A DNA stretch of 64,000 nt from Agrilutibacter niabensis (GCF_042657165.1 NZ_JBHSNJ010000012.1:372001-436000), one strand, 5' to 3'. Shown: positions 1 to 8,493, numbered from the stretch's first letter. The notes: generated from the sequence alone by a model not told the origin. A program made the numbers and translations.

Positions 1-522
1 GCCGTAGATCGACGAAGCGCCGTCCTTCAGGACTTCGATGCGTTCGACTGCGGCGGTCGGGATGGTGTTGAGGTCGACTGCACCGCCGAGGCCGGTACCG
101 CCGATCCAACGACGGCCGTTGACCAGCACCAGGGTGCGGTTCGAGCCGAGGTTGCGCAGGCTGACGCGGGTTTCACCGTTGCCGCCGTTGTTGAAGGTGC
201 TGTTGAGCGTCGAGCCGTTGGCCGTGATGTTCTGGATCACGTCACCGACCGAGGTCAGGCCCTGTGCAGCGATTTCGTCGCGGGTCAGCGAGAAAACCGG
301 CTGCGAGGTTTCGATATCGGTGCGCTTGATGCGCGAGCCAGTCACTTCGATGCGATCGAGCGTGGTGGCTTCTTTCTCTTGTGCCGGAGCGGCGTCCTGC
401 GCGAGCGCAGTGCCGGTGCCGGCGATGGTGCCCACTGCGATGGCGAAGGTGATCGCGTCGCGGAGCTTGGTGGTCTTCAAGGTCATCTCTCTCTCCAAGT
501 CGGTCTTGGTTTTGTGTCCCAT
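1..522 (-). CDS. TonB-dependent receptor, N-terminal part (cut by window edge)
   Basis: Outer-membrane receptor that takes up a ligand using TonB energy; only the first 174 residues are inside the window. A signal peptide ends near ALAQ (about residue 41). The mature part opens with a TonB-box-like stretch (LDRIEVTGSRI) followed by a plug domain containing TLVLVNGRRW and VERIEVLKDGASSIYG, typical of the large oligopeptide/carbohydrate receptors abundant in Xanthomonadaceae. I chose the ATG at 522 because GGGGAGG lies a few bases upstream; an in-frame ATG at 486 (upstream GGAGAG) would also leave a full signal peptide. The ligand cannot be told from the plug. A 660-base non-coding stretch lies upstream. 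Confidence 0.93.
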   Translation of the reverse strand, partial: MGHKTKTDLEREMTLKTTKLRDAITFAIAVGTIAGTGTALAQDAAPAQEKEATTLDRIEVTGSRIKRTDIETSQPVFSLTRDEIAAQGLTSVGDVIQNITANGSTLNSTFNNGGNGETRVSLRNLGSNRTLVLVNGRRWIGGTGLGGAVDLNTIPTAAVERIEVLKDGASSIYG

Positions 523-621
523 GGGAACCTCCCCGGTGGAGTCAAGGAAGACACCAAACCCGGCAAGGCCGTCCGGATAGTAGCCTCGTCTGCCGGTTAA
601 TTAAAGTGTTGTTAATGCCGA

Positions 622-645
622 CTATCTCAAAGAGCTATGAGATAG
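622..645. repeat. 8-bp perfect inverted repeat upstream of the TonB receptor
   Basis: CTATCTCA (622-629) and TGAGATAG (638-645) are perfect arms around an 8-base loop, about 100 bases upstream of the receptor start. It sits next to an AT-rich patch and may be an operator or a leader hairpin. No protein partner can be named from the sequence. Confidence 0.5.
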
Positions 646-1140
646 CCTGATGGCTAGGCAGGACGGGCTTTTCGGCTCGATGTCCCGCGTTTCGAGTCGG
701 CCGCTGGCGTTGTCGGGTCGGGCCGCAGGGGCCGGATTGCGGGCATCGAAGGGGGTGGACGTGCTGCCGCGATTCGTGTCCTGTGACTCAGCGCACACAA
801 TCGGATTCGTCATCGCCTCGAGACGGTGAGGAAGCGAGCGCCGGAGTGGTTGATGGCGTCATCGCCTTCGATCGCCGGCAACGCCCGACGTTGCATGCCT
901 CGCTTCGAATGCATGTTTTTCGAACACATGTGCATGTCGAAGATGAGCGCGTTACGGTCGATGCCGAGCCTATCGATATCGATTTCGTTGCATCGTTGCC
1001 GTGCGAAGGTGCCCGCTCGCTGGCATGGCACTCATCAGTATCGGCCCGACCAGACGCCATGCAAGTGTTGACACAGAGCTTCAACAGATGGCCGCTGCGC
1101 TGATCGCGGAAAGACAGTAGGTGACTGTCGAGAATCCGAG

Positions 1141-1172
1141 CGGAAAAGAGCCAGTTCGGGCAGATGCCGAAC
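1141..1172 (-). terminator. Possible terminator of the 1183-2034 gene
   Basis: Read leftward, GTTCGG and CCGAAC (1154-1159/1167-1172) form a 6-bp stem directly after the stop codon, followed by CTCTTTT. A second small hairpin (1113-1118/1124-1129, GACAGT/ACTGTC) follows, again with a short T run. Both are weak by stem length. Confidence 0.4.
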
Positions 1173-1182
1173 GAGGTTTCGC

Positions 1183-2034
1183 TCAGAGATCCTGCTCGTA
1201 ACGAACGTAGGGAACGGTGCCCTCGTCCTTGTCGCTGCCGCTGGGCGCGAAGGGATTCTTGCCGCGGGTCACGATGTTTTCCGCGCCGACAGTGAGCTGG
1301 CCGCTCCAGGGAGTGCGCCATGTCAGGCCCAGGCCGAGTCCGCTCCACTGGCCCGGGAGACCAGGGGTTTCGACGACACGGCCGATGATGTTCGCGCCAA
1401 AGTTTCCTACGCCGGCGCCGACGGTGAAGGTCTTCGTCGTCCAGCGGTCGGCGACTTCGGAAGGAATGTCGTCGGCTGGAATCAGTCGTGCGCGCGCAAG
1501 GGTGCCGCCGATGGACACGGTCGCCTCGCGACCGATGTTCTTCTGGCCGTACACGGTGAGGCTGTTCTGGTCGATCTTGCCGGCCTTGTTGCTGGGACTC
1601 AGCCAGGCAGGGAGCGTCTCACGTCCGTTGCCGACCATGAGGCCGACGCGGTTGCCGCCACGGACCAGGCTCGCGCCGGCGTTGAGCTGGCGGTCGCCGC
1701 CATCGCTGTCGAGCGTGGCGAGCATGCAATGGTTCGCGAGATTGCCGATGGCCGTGGCCAACCCACTCCTGCGGTCGCAGACGAGGCCGAGCGTATCGCC
1801 GGCAGCGACGCCGAAGGCGGCATCAAGCGTGTTGCCGCCGAAACGCCAGCGGGCGCCTGCGACCGGGGTCGCGCTGGGTTCGAGTTGCAGGACGGCTTCG
1901 AGCTCGCCGTTGGTATTCCAGACCGGAAGCAGGGTGGGGTCGTTCCGCGTGCCCGTCGACTGCGCATGCGCACCCTGTGCTGCGCCGAGGGCGAGCAAGA
2001 GGGCGAGAGGCAACTGGAGCAGGCGCGCTTTCAT
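1183..2034 (-). CDS. Secreted or outer-membrane protein of unknown function
   Basis: A 283-residue protein with a clear signal peptide (about residues 1-24, ending GAHAQ). The mature part is rich in glycine and in alternating polar/hydrophobic stretches that look like beta strands, and it ends in YVRYEQDL, which resembles the closing strand of outer-membrane barrels although the last residue is leucine rather than phenylalanine. Two cysteines (VCDRR and NHCML) could form a disulfide. It is monocistronic behind a good promoter at 2089-2117 and lies upstream of the TonB receptor on the same strand. I do not recognise the family; a small beta-barrel protein is an inference only. Confidence 0.8.
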   Translation of the reverse strand: MKARLLQLPLALLLALGAAQGAHAQSTGTRNDPTLLPVWNTNGELEAVLQLEPSATPVAGARWRFGGNTLDAAFGVAAGDTLGLVCDRRSGLATAIGNLANHCMLATLDSDGGDRQLNAGASLVRGGNRVGLMVGNGRETLPAWLSPSNKAGKIDQNSLTVYGQKNIGREATVSIGGTLARARLIPADDIPSEVADRWTTKTFTVGAGVGNFGANIIGRVVETPGLPGQWSGLGLGLTWRTPWSGQLTVGAENIVTRGKNPFAPSGSDKDEGTVPYVRYEQDL

Positions 2035-2088
2035 GGCGTGGTTACGACCGGTTCCCTGCCGGTGAAGTTCCCGCTTTCTAGGCCTGTG

Positions 2089-2117
2089 ACTATAGCTACT
2101 TTATGCTTATTTAACAA
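2089..2117 (-). promoter_or_regulatory. Sigma70-type promoter for the 1183-2034 gene
   Basis: On the minus strand, TTGTTA (2117-2112) and TATAGT (2094-2089) are separated by exactly 17 bases within an AT-rich island, lying between hslO and the 1183-2034 gene. Transcription would start near 2082, leaving a leader of about 48 bases. This is the best match to the sigma70 consensus that I found in the window. Confidence 0.75.
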
Positions 2118-2142
2118 TCTGTGCGGTGCGTCGCAAGCCCGG

Positions 2143-3039
2143 TCACTGGGTTCGCTCAGGGGCCGGTTGTGCGTCGGGCCCTTTCTGGAACAGCCCCCCA
2201 ATCTGTTCCGGGCTGAATCGATAGGACTGGCCGCAGAACTCACAACGCACCACCGCCTCCCCATCGGCCAAGGCAGCATGCGCCTCTTCGTGGCCGAGCG
2301 AGGTCAGCATGGCCTCGACCCTTTCGCGCGAGCACGAGCAGGCAAACCCCAGGGGCCTGGAGCCCAGGAACTGGACGCCGTCTTCATGGAACAGCCGTGT
2401 CACCAACTGCTCGCCGGTCCACTCGAGCAGCTCTCGCGGCGAGAGCGTGTCGAACAGGGCCCCGGCACGTGCCCAGCCGTCGTCGTCCCCGGCGTCCCCG
2501 GGCAACTTCTGCAGCATGAGGCCTGCCGCGGCGGTCTCGTCGGCGGCGAGCAGCAGGCGGGTGGGCAACTGCTCGGAGCGGCGGAAGTAATCCTCGAAGG
2601 CCCCTGCCAGCGAATCCGACTCCAGCGCCACCAGGCCCTGGTAGCGCATGGGTTCACGGCCGTCGCGTGACGGGTTCTCGATGGTTATGGCGAGCATGGC
2701 GTCAGGACCGAGTTCGCGCAGGTCGCGCGACACGGTGCCTTCGTCCGCGAGCTGGGCGATGCCCCGCAGTGTGCCGGCCGCGGTGCATTCGGCGAAAAGG
2801 GTGCGTAGGGCCCCATGGCCGCGCAGTTGCACCGAAAGCCGGCCATCGACCTTGGCGTGGCCGGTGAACAAGGCGGCGGCCGCGGCGGCCTCGCCCAGCA
2901 GTTCGGCGGCGGCGGCGGGGTACTCGGCGCGCGTGCGGATCTGCTGCCAGGTGTCCTGCAGGTGCACGCGCACGCCGCGCACGCCAGCGCCCTCGATCAG
3001 GAAACGGCTCAGCTGGTCACGGTCTGCGTTGGTCGTCAT
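2143..3039 (-). CDS. hslO: Redox-regulated chaperonin Hsp33
   Basis: Cytoplasmic holdase chaperone that becomes active under oxidative stress when its zinc-bound cysteines form disulfides and the C-terminal switch unfolds. The 298-residue product has the usual Hsp33 layout. The four zinc cysteines are present as CSC (residues 234 and 236) and CEFC (266 and 269). The C-terminus runs on about 25 residues past the zinc site and is rich in proline and glutamine. It is divergent from mtgA with about 90 bases between them and is probably transcribed alone. Confidence 0.97.
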   Translation of the reverse strand: MTTNADRDQLSRFLIEGAGVRGVRVHLQDTWQQIRTRAEYPAAAAELLGEAAAAAALFTGHAKVDGRLSVQLRGHGALRTLFAECTAAGTLRGIAQLADEGTVSRDLRELGPDAMLAITIENPSRDGREPMRYQGLVALESDSLAGAFEDYFRRSEQLPTRLLLAADETAAAGLMLQKLPGDAGDDDGWARAGALFDTLSPRELLEWTGEQLVTRLFHEDGVQFLGSRPLGFACSCSRERVEAMLTSLGHEEAHAALADGEAVVRCEFCGQSYRFSPEQIGGLFQKGPDAQPAPERTQ

Positions 3040-3128
3040 GGCGGCTCATGGGGTAAGGCGCGCGGCATCCACGATAATGCGCGCCATGGTTTGCGGGATC
3101 GCCGCAAGATGGGGACGGGGGTAGCCGG

Positions 3129-3914
3129 GTGCAAGACGCGAATCCAGATGACGGGGCAGGCACCGCCAAGCGTGGGTGGAGGCCCTGGCGGTCCTGGCTG
3201 TGGCGGCTGCCGCTGTTGTTTGTCGCAGCCACCGTGCTGCAGGTGCTGGTCCTGCGTTTCGTAGACCCGCCCTTCACCGCGTTCATGGCGGCGCGGCAGT
3301 TCGAAGCGTGGGGCTCGGGCGACTTCGGCTTCCGCATCGCCTATGACTGGCGCGACCTCGACGAGATTTCGCGCAATGTGCCACTGGCGATGATCGCGGC
3401 GGAAGACCAGAACTTCGCCAACCACAACGGCTTCGACTTCAAGGCGATCGAGAAGGCCCGCGCGCACAACGAACGCGCGGAGGAGCGCGCGCGCAAGCGC
3501 AACGCGCCGGTCAGGCGTATCCGCGGCGCAAGCACGATCAGCCAGCAGACGGCGAAGAACCTGTTCCTCTGGAAAGGGCAGGGCATTACGCGCTGGGCAC
3601 GCAAGGGGCTGGAGGTCTGGTACACGGTGCTGATCGAGACCCTTTGGCCGAAGAGCCGCGTCATCGAGATGTACGTCAACACGGTGGAGCTTGGCGACGG
3701 CGTATACGGGGCGCAGGCTGCGGCGCGCACGTACTACCGCAAGGACGCCAAGCGCCTCGCGCCGGCCGAAGCCGCGCGCATGGCGGCGGTATTGCCGAAC
3801 CCGCGGCGCTACAGCATCTCCCGGCCGGGTCCGTACGTGCAGCGGCGCAGCAATGCGATCCAGCGGCAGATGCGCTACATGGGCGGTCCCGCGTTCCTCC
3901 AGCAGATCGATTGA
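3129..3914 (+). CDS. mtgA: Monofunctional biosynthetic peptidoglycan transglycosylase
   Basis: Inner-membrane GT51 glycosyltransferase that polymerises glycan strands from lipid II. A membrane anchor lies at about residues 27-45, followed by the GT51 domain. The catalytic glutamate is E92 in AEDQNF, and GASTISQQ (133-140) is the second signature. The length of 261 residues is slightly above the usual 230-240 because of the N-terminal tail. The start is GTG at 3129; no ATG lies in a sensible place before the membrane anchor. There is no transpeptidase domain. Confidence 0.96.
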   Translation: MQDANPDDGAGTAKRGWRPWRSWLWRLPLLFVAATVLQVLVLRFVDPPFTAFMAARQFEAWGSGDFGFRIAYDWRDLDEISRNVPLAMIAAEDQNFANHNGFDFKAIEKARAHNERAEERARKRNAPVRRIRGASTISQQTAKNLFLWKGQGITRWARKGLEVWYTVLIETLWPKSRVIEMYVNTVELGDGVYGAQAAARTYYRKDAKRLAPAEAARMAAVLPNPRRYSISRPGPYVQRRSNAIQRQMRYMGGPAFLQQID

Positions 3915-3956
3915 GGCCGGAAAACGGCCATCGAAGCAGCCGGGCCCCGCGCCCGC

Positions 3957-3968
3957 TACCATTCCGGC
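3957..3968 (+). promoter_or_regulatory. Candidate -10 element directly before the GT2 gene
   Basis: TACCAT (3957-3962) is followed by six bases and then the ATG at 3969. If it is a -10 element, transcription would begin at or next to the start codon, giving a leaderless mRNA. No good -35 element and no Shine-Dalgarno sequence is visible. Confidence 0.4.
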
Positions 3969-5012
3969 ATGACCCGTGATCCGCTGACCGTCGTCGTCGC
4001 CGCCTTCAACGAGGCCCAGGCCCTGCCGCTGCTGCATCCGCGCATCGGGACGGCCCTGGACGGCCTGGAGGATGTCGATGGCCGGGTGCTCTATATCGAC
4101 GACGGCAGCCGCGACGAGACCTGGGGCGTGCTGCAGCAAATCGCGGCCGCGGATCCGCGCGTCAGCCTGTTGCGCCTGTCGCGCAACTTCGGCAAGGAAG
4201 CTGCGCTGACCGCCGGCCTCGATCACATCGAGGCGGGCGCGGCCCTGATCCTGGATGCTGATGGGCAGGATCCGCCGGAACTGATTCCGGAATTCGTCGC
4301 CAAATGGCGCGAGGGTTACGACGACGTCCACGGCACCCGCATGGAGCGCGAGGGCGAGGGTTGGCTCAAGCGCGCCACGGCGCACGCGTTCTACCGCGTG
4401 ATCGGGCGCCTGTCGCACACGCCGATTCCCGCCGATACCGGCGACTTCCGCCTCCTGTCACCGCGCTCGCTGGCGGCGCTGCGACAACTGCGCGAACGCC
4501 ATCGCTTCATGAAGGGCCTGTTTGGCTGGGTGGGTTTCAACACCACTGCCATTCCGTATCACCGGGAGGCGCGTGCGGCGGGCGCCAGCAAGTTCAACCT
4601 GTGGCGGTTGTGGAACTTTGCGCTCGAAGGCATCACGAGTTTCTCGACTGCTCCCCTACGCCTGGCGACGTACCTGGGCCTGCTGACGGCGGTCGTGGCT
4701 TTCCTGTACGCACTGTGGATCGTGCTCAAGGCCATGCTCTGGGGCGACCCGGTCGCGGGTTGGCCGACGATGATGGCGGTCATCCTGTTCCTGGGCGGGG
4801 TGCAGCTCATCGCCCTTGGCCTGATAGGCGAGTACCTGGGCCGGCTGTATGACGAGGCCAAGCAGCGGCCGCTGTACCTGGTCGATGTCTGGAGGCCCGC
4901 GGCAGGAGTATTCTCGTCTTCACCGTCCGTCGCCCTCGAAGGAGAGAGCCATGCGTACCGTACGGCAGCTGCTCGAAGCGAAAACCCCCGAGATCTACGC
5001 GATCGCGCCTGA
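3969..5012 (+). CDS. GT2 glycosyltransferase, polyprenyl-phosphate sugar type (GtrB/DPM1-like)
   Basis: Membrane enzyme predicted to move a sugar from a nucleotide donor to a polyprenyl phosphate carrier. The GT-A domain occupies about residues 6-225, with the metal-binding DAD at 96-98 inside LILDADGQDPP. Two membrane helices follow (about 231-253 and 268-290), as in the GtrB/DPM1 family. The last 35 or so residues are unlike the family and come from reading through the first 62 bases of the CBS-domain gene, so the tail may be incidental. No partner flippase or acceptor-modifying enzyme is adjacent, so the sugar and final target are unknown. Confidence 0.9.
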   Translation: MTRDPLTVVVAAFNEAQALPLLHPRIGTALDGLEDVDGRVLYIDDGSRDETWGVLQQIAAADPRVSLLRLSRNFGKEAALTAGLDHIEAGAALILDADGQDPPELIPEFVAKWREGYDDVHGTRMEREGEGWLKRATAHAFYRVIGRLSHTPIPADTGDFRLLSPRSLAALRQLRERHRFMKGLFGWVGFNTTAIPYHREARAAGASKFNLWRLWNFALEGITSFSTAPLRLATYLGLLTAVVAFLYALWIVLKAMLWGDPVAGWPTMMAVILFLGGVQLIALGLIGEYLGRLYDEAKQRPLYLVDVWRPAAGVFSSSPSVALEGESHAYRTAAARSENPRDLRDRA

Positions 5013-5379
5013 GTCGCCGGTGATCGAGGCGATCCGGCTGATGGCGGAGAAGCGGATCGGCGCGGTGCTGGTGATGGAAGGCTCGCGGCTGGTCGGCATC
5101 CTCTCCGAGCGCGATTACGCGCGGAAGATCGTGCTGCAGGGCCGCTCGTCCAGCGACACGCCCGTACGCACCATCATGACCGCCGATGTGGTCACCGTGC
5201 GCCCGGAAGACACCGCCGAGCATTGCATGCAGGTCGTGACCGAACAGCGCATCCGCCACCTGCCGGTGATCCGCGGCGGCGAGGTGGTCGGCGTGGTGTC
5301 GATCGGCGACCTGGTGAAGGCGGTGATCGAGGACCAGCAAGTGGAGCTGGACCAGTTGCAGCGCTACATCGCGAGCTGA
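4951..5379 (+). CDS. Protein of two CBS domains
   Basis: A 142-residue cytoplasmic protein made of a CBS pair (about 7-62 and 71-127) with no other domain. Such proteins usually bind adenosine nucleotides and act as energy sensors; the partner is unknown. The start at 4951 is supported by GGAGAGAG just upstream. The gene overlaps the end of the glycosyltransferase by 62 bases in another frame, so the two are probably co-transcribed. The phrases RIGAVLVM and RIRHLPVI are typical of each domain. Confidence 0.93.
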   Translation: MRTVRQLLEAKTPEIYAIAPESPVIEAIRLMAEKRIGAVLVMEGSRLVGILSERDYARKIVLQGRSSSDTPVRTIMTADVVTVRPEDTAEHCMQVVTEQRIRHLPVIRGGEVVGVVSIGDLVKAVIEDQQVELDQLQRYIAS

Positions 5380-5392
5380 GCCTCGCGGCGCT

Positions 5393-7366
5393 CTATTTCG
5401 CGTAACGCCCACCGCACTGCGCATCCTCGCCAGGCCCCAGTTCCAGCGTCGCCAGGAGCGCAGCAGGCGGCGCGATGTTGCCCAGCACCAGTGCCAGCGC
5501 GCCACGCAGGCCGATGCGTCCATAGTCGGGGTGGATGTCCGGATCCTTGAACGTGCCATCGATCCAAAGCGGCGCCCGCAGTGCGATCAGGCTGCGGTCC
5601 TTTGGACGTGGCCGCAGCTTCAGATGCAGGGTCTCCTCGCGCAGGCTGACGGTGCCTTCGCCGATGATGATCGTGTCTTCGGTGTCGAAGGCCATCGAGC
5701 GTGAGGTCATCACGCCGTTGCTCACGCCGAAGTCGCCGAAGGCGCAACGGATCGGAATCCTGCGGTCGCCGCGGACCAGGAACTTCAGCGCTTCGGCGAT
5801 ATCGATACCCGCCAGTTCCATGAGCAGGTTGCTGATCTGTCCGCGCCCCATGCCCACGGCCACGTCACCCTCGCTGCTGCCCAGCATCAGCGCGATGGAA
5901 TTGCCGGAGCCGGCCAGGGCGACGTCGCCGCCAATGCGCCCGATCGCATCCTGCGCGAGCTTGACGTCGGGAACGAGCTCGCGCAGGTTCAGGCCGCGGG
6001 CCTTGATCTGCGCGCGCGTGCGGATCGGGTTCCCGCGCGCGTCCATGCGCACCACCGCACGTACCTGGCCGCCGGCGACACCGAAGTTCAGTGGCTCCAG
6101 TTGCAGCAGCCCGTTGTCCAGGCGCAGGTGCGTATCCATGTCGTCCAGCGGCCATTTCGGTGCGCTGATGCGGTGTGCCTTGTAGCGCACGTCGGCATCC
6201 ATGGCGCGTAGCTTGTCGAGCTCGTAGGGGCGGTCGGGGAGCACCTTCGTGCGGGCGCGCTCGCTCGATGCCTGTGCCGCCAGTTCCGCGTTGGTGGATT
6301 CGCCGTTGCCGGACTGGGGCGCCTTGTTGACGAAGCCGGCAAGGTCGTCGAAGTCGAGGACCTTCGAGGAAAGATTGGCGCGCAGATACGGGCGGGCGCG
6401 CCCCGTCTCGATGCTGGCATCGCCGTTGAGATCGCTGTCGCCGACCATGCCGTGGAAGTTGTCGTAGTGCCAGATGCGAGCGTCGGTGCCGGTGATTTCG
6501 CGCGTGAACCTTCCATCCAGTCTGTAGGGCGGCGTGTTGGGCGCCACGATGCCGAGCAACGGATAAAGATCCGCGAGGTCCTGGCCAGACAGGGCCAGTT
6601 GCAGGTCGAAGTCGCGCAGCAGCACCGGATCCACGAGGCTGCCGCGCGCGTGCGCCCTGGTCGCTCCGGCGCTGGCATGCACATCAATGCGATACGGGCG
6701 ATTGCGATTGCGCAACTCCAGCGGCGACTCGCCGACGCCCTTCATCTGGAAGCGGCTGCCTTTCCAGCGCCCACCGCCTTCAACCGCCACCGACGAGCCC
6801 TTGGCGCGGTCGGAGCGGCTGTTCACTGCGACGTCGACATCGGTCCTGTTCGCCGCATCGATGAAGCTGAGGTTGCCGCCATCGATCCACAGGTGCGAAA
6901 ACTGCATGCGGGTGTCCCCGCCCTTGCCGAAATTCCAGTTCCCGACGCGTTGTGGGCCCATTTCCAGGTGCAGCACGGGGCGCTGGAGCTTCAGTTCGGG
7001 GATGCGGACATGCCCCCGCAGCAACGGCCAGATTCGGACGCTGAACTCGGCTCGATCCGCCGAGGCCATGACCGGTTGCTTCGACCACTTCGCATTGCCG
7101 AAGCGCAGTGAATCCGCGCGGATCGTGGGTGCGGTCCAGTCGAGGTCGACGTCGAGATTGCCGCCAATATCGAAGGCGCGCCCGGTGCGTGCCTGCACCT
7201 GTCGTTCGATTGGTCCCTTGAACCAGTTCCAGTCCCAGATGCAGACCAGGACGATGAGGGCGACCAGGAAGACACCTGTCAGCGTCAGCCACGGATGGCG
7301 TCGCAACGTGCGGGCATGCGTGGTGAGTAGCTGGCGTCGGTCCGGTGTCGGCATGACACGCGTCAA
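5393..7366 (-). CDS. AsmA family protein
   Basis: Large envelope protein of 657 residues with one N-terminal membrane anchor (about 27-45) and a long periplasmic part with AsmA-type repeats; the C-terminal part contains MAFDTEDTIIIGEGTV and LHLKLRPRPKD, typical of the family. AsmA-like proteins are thought to carry phospholipid between inner and outer membranes. The stop codon of the upstream lipoprotein overlaps a TTG at 7366 (TTGA), with GAGG four to five bases before it; an ATG at 7354 is the alternative start and would drop four residues. It is co-directional with the MliC-like lipoprotein and probably coupled to it. Confidence 0.9.
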   Translation of the reverse strand: MTRVMPTPDRRQLLTTHARTLRRHPWLTLTGVFLVALIVLVCIWDWNWFKGPIERQVQARTGRAFDIGGNLDVDLDWTAPTIRADSLRFGNAKWSKQPVMASADRAEFSVRIWPLLRGHVRIPELKLQRPVLHLEMGPQRVGNWNFGKGGDTRMQFSHLWIDGGNLSFIDAANRTDVDVAVNSRSDRAKGSSVAVEGGGRWKGSRFQMKGVGESPLELRNRNRPYRIDVHASAGATRAHARGSLVDPVLLRDFDLQLALSGQDLADLYPLLGIVAPNTPPYRLDGRFTREITGTDARIWHYDNFHGMVGDSDLNGDASIETGRARPYLRANLSSKVLDFDDLAGFVNKAPQSGNGESTNAELAAQASSERARTKVLPDRPYELDKLRAMDADVRYKAHRISAPKWPLDDMDTHLRLDNGLLQLEPLNFGVAGGQVRAVVRMDARGNPIRTRAQIKARGLNLRELVPDVKLAQDAIGRIGGDVALAGSGNSIALMLGSSEGDVAVGMGRGQISNLLMELAGIDIAEALKFLVRGDRRIPIRCAFGDFGVSNGVMTSRSMAFDTEDTIIIGEGTVSLREETLHLKLRPRPKDRSLIALRAPLWIDGTFKDPDIHPDYGRIGLRGALALVLGNIAPPAALLATLELGPGEDAQCGGRYAK

Positions 7367-7752
7367 TCCGCCTCGCGACAGACAGAACCACCAACCTCGT
7401 CCTGTCCGAGCGTCGCGCCCTCGCTACCCACGTCGAAGGACAGCGCAACGCCGGCATAGCGGGGTGGAGAGCTGTCAGCAATACGGGGGATCTCGATTAC
7501 ACGACCGTCGGCCAGCGAGACGCGGGCAATCTCGCCCCGCACGATGGCCACCGAATGGCCGTGCTCGCACGCGTAGCGCATGGTGATATCAGCGGCGGTC
7601 TCGCCGGACGCGGGCCTCGCCGTTGCGGGCTCTGCCGCCTCGGCAGGCGCAGGCGTGGCAGTCAGGTCTCCCGCGGCAGGAGCGGTCGGCTCCTGGCAGG
7701 AAGCCGTGACCAGCGAGGCCAGCGGCAGCAGCACAAACGCAATCCGAAGCAT
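7363..7752 (-). CDS. MliC-like lipoprotein, putative lysozyme inhibitor
   Basis: The 129-residue product begins with a lipoprotein signal peptide ending in the lipobox TASC, then an alanine/proline-rich linker. The C-terminal domain of about 70 residues has the MliC layout: YACEHGH at its start, a VSLADGRVIEIPR strand, an RYAG motif, GATL, and a final cysteine (SVCRE) that would pair with the first. MliC proteins block c-type lysozyme at the cell surface. The ATG at 7752 has GGGAG six bases upstream; ATG 7758 is also in frame. Assignment rests on motif pattern only, and activity is not shown. It overlaps the AsmA gene. Confidence 0.75.
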   Translation of the reverse strand: MLRIAFVLLPLASLVTASCQEPTAPAAGDLTATPAPAEAAEPATARPASGETAADITMRYACEHGHSVAIVRGEIARVSLADGRVIEIPRIADSSPPRYAGVALSFDVGSEGATLGQDEVGGSVCREAD

Positions 7753-7842
7753 GGCCATCTCCCGTGGGAATGGCTTCACCTTCCGAAACCAGCGGTCAAG
7801 CAAGGGTGAACGCGTTGTGCGCGATTCAGCGACGCAAGAGGC

Positions 7843-8493
7843 TCACGCGCTAAGCATGACCTGCGCCATCACCGAAACGTAATGGCAGACGCTGCCCGCG
7901 ATGACGAACATGTGCCACACCGCGTGCGAATAGCGCATGGAGGGGCGGTGATAGAAGAACGTGCCCAGCGTGTAGCAGGCGCCGCCGGCAAGCAGCCAGC
8001 CGAAGGTCCAGCCGTCCAGCGCCCTGAACACCGGCACGATCGCAGCCAGGACCAGCCAGCCCATCGCGATGTAGATCAGGGTCGAAAGCAGCTTGAAGCG
8101 GCCGGTGAAGAACAGCTTGAAGACCACGCCCGCCACGGCAAGCGTCCAGATCGCGCCGAACAGCCACCAGCCCACGTCGCCACGAAGTCCGATCAGCGTG
8201 AACGGCGTGTAGGTGCCCGCGATCAGCAGGTAGATCGCGCAATGGTCGAATACCTTCAGCCGCGCCTTCATCACCGGGGTCTGGATCGCGTGGTAGAGGG
8301 TGGAAGCGATATAGAGCACCAGCAGGCAGAGGCCGAACACCGTGGCGCCGATGAGTTGCCAGCCGTCACCGAATCGCGCCGCGAGCGTGATGAGCACGGC
8401 GCCCCCGGCGAGCGCGGCGGTCGCGCCGAGGCCGTGGGTGAGGGCGTTCGCGAATTCTTCGCGGGGATCGACCAGGGCGGCGGGCTTAGTCAT
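7843..8493 (-). CDS. TrhA/hemolysin III family membrane protein
   Basis: A 216-residue PAQR-family integral membrane protein with about seven helices. Family signatures are seen: the N-terminal EEFANALTHGLG, the STLYHA motif in the second or third helix, DHCAIYLLIAGTYTPF, and the C-terminal MRYSHAVWHMFVIAG with histidines that would bind a metal. The family name comes from a Bacillus protein reported as a haemolysin, but in proteobacteria a role in membrane-fluidity homeostasis is more likely. The start at 8493 places the conserved EEF motif near the N-terminus; the open frame extends further but that part is not family-like. Confidence 0.9.
   Translation of the reverse strand: MTKPAALVDPREEFANALTHGLGATAALAGGAVLITLAARFGDGWQLIGATVFGLCLLVLYIASTLYHAIQTPVMKARLKVFDHCAIYLLIAGTYTPFTLIGLRGDVGWWLFGAIWTLAVAGVVFKLFFTGRFKLLSTLIYIAMGWLVLAAIVPVFRALDGWTFGWLLAGGACYTLGTFFYHRPSMRYSHAVWHMFVIAGSVCHYVSVMAQVMLSA

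Larger units (their letters stand above)
523..1182. other. 660-base intergenic region without a convincing gene
   Basis: No open frame here has a recognisable product, a ribosome binding site or the third-position GC bias of the neighbours. The part from about 780 to 1090 is visibly less GC-rich than the genes around it. It holds an AT-rich patch at 597-630, an 8-bp inverted repeat (622-629/638-645), clustered TTCGAA and GCATG words near 900-940, and a perfect 12-bp palindrome ATCGATATCGAT at 972-983. It would serve as the leader or promoter region of the TonB receptor; an sRNA or a decayed gene is also possible. Confidence 0.5.

Noticed and set aside
783..1103. Open frame of 106 codons on the plus strand in the intergenic region
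   Set aside because: No family match, no ribosome binding site and no third-position GC bias; the competing minus-strand frame 788-1348 runs into a real gene.
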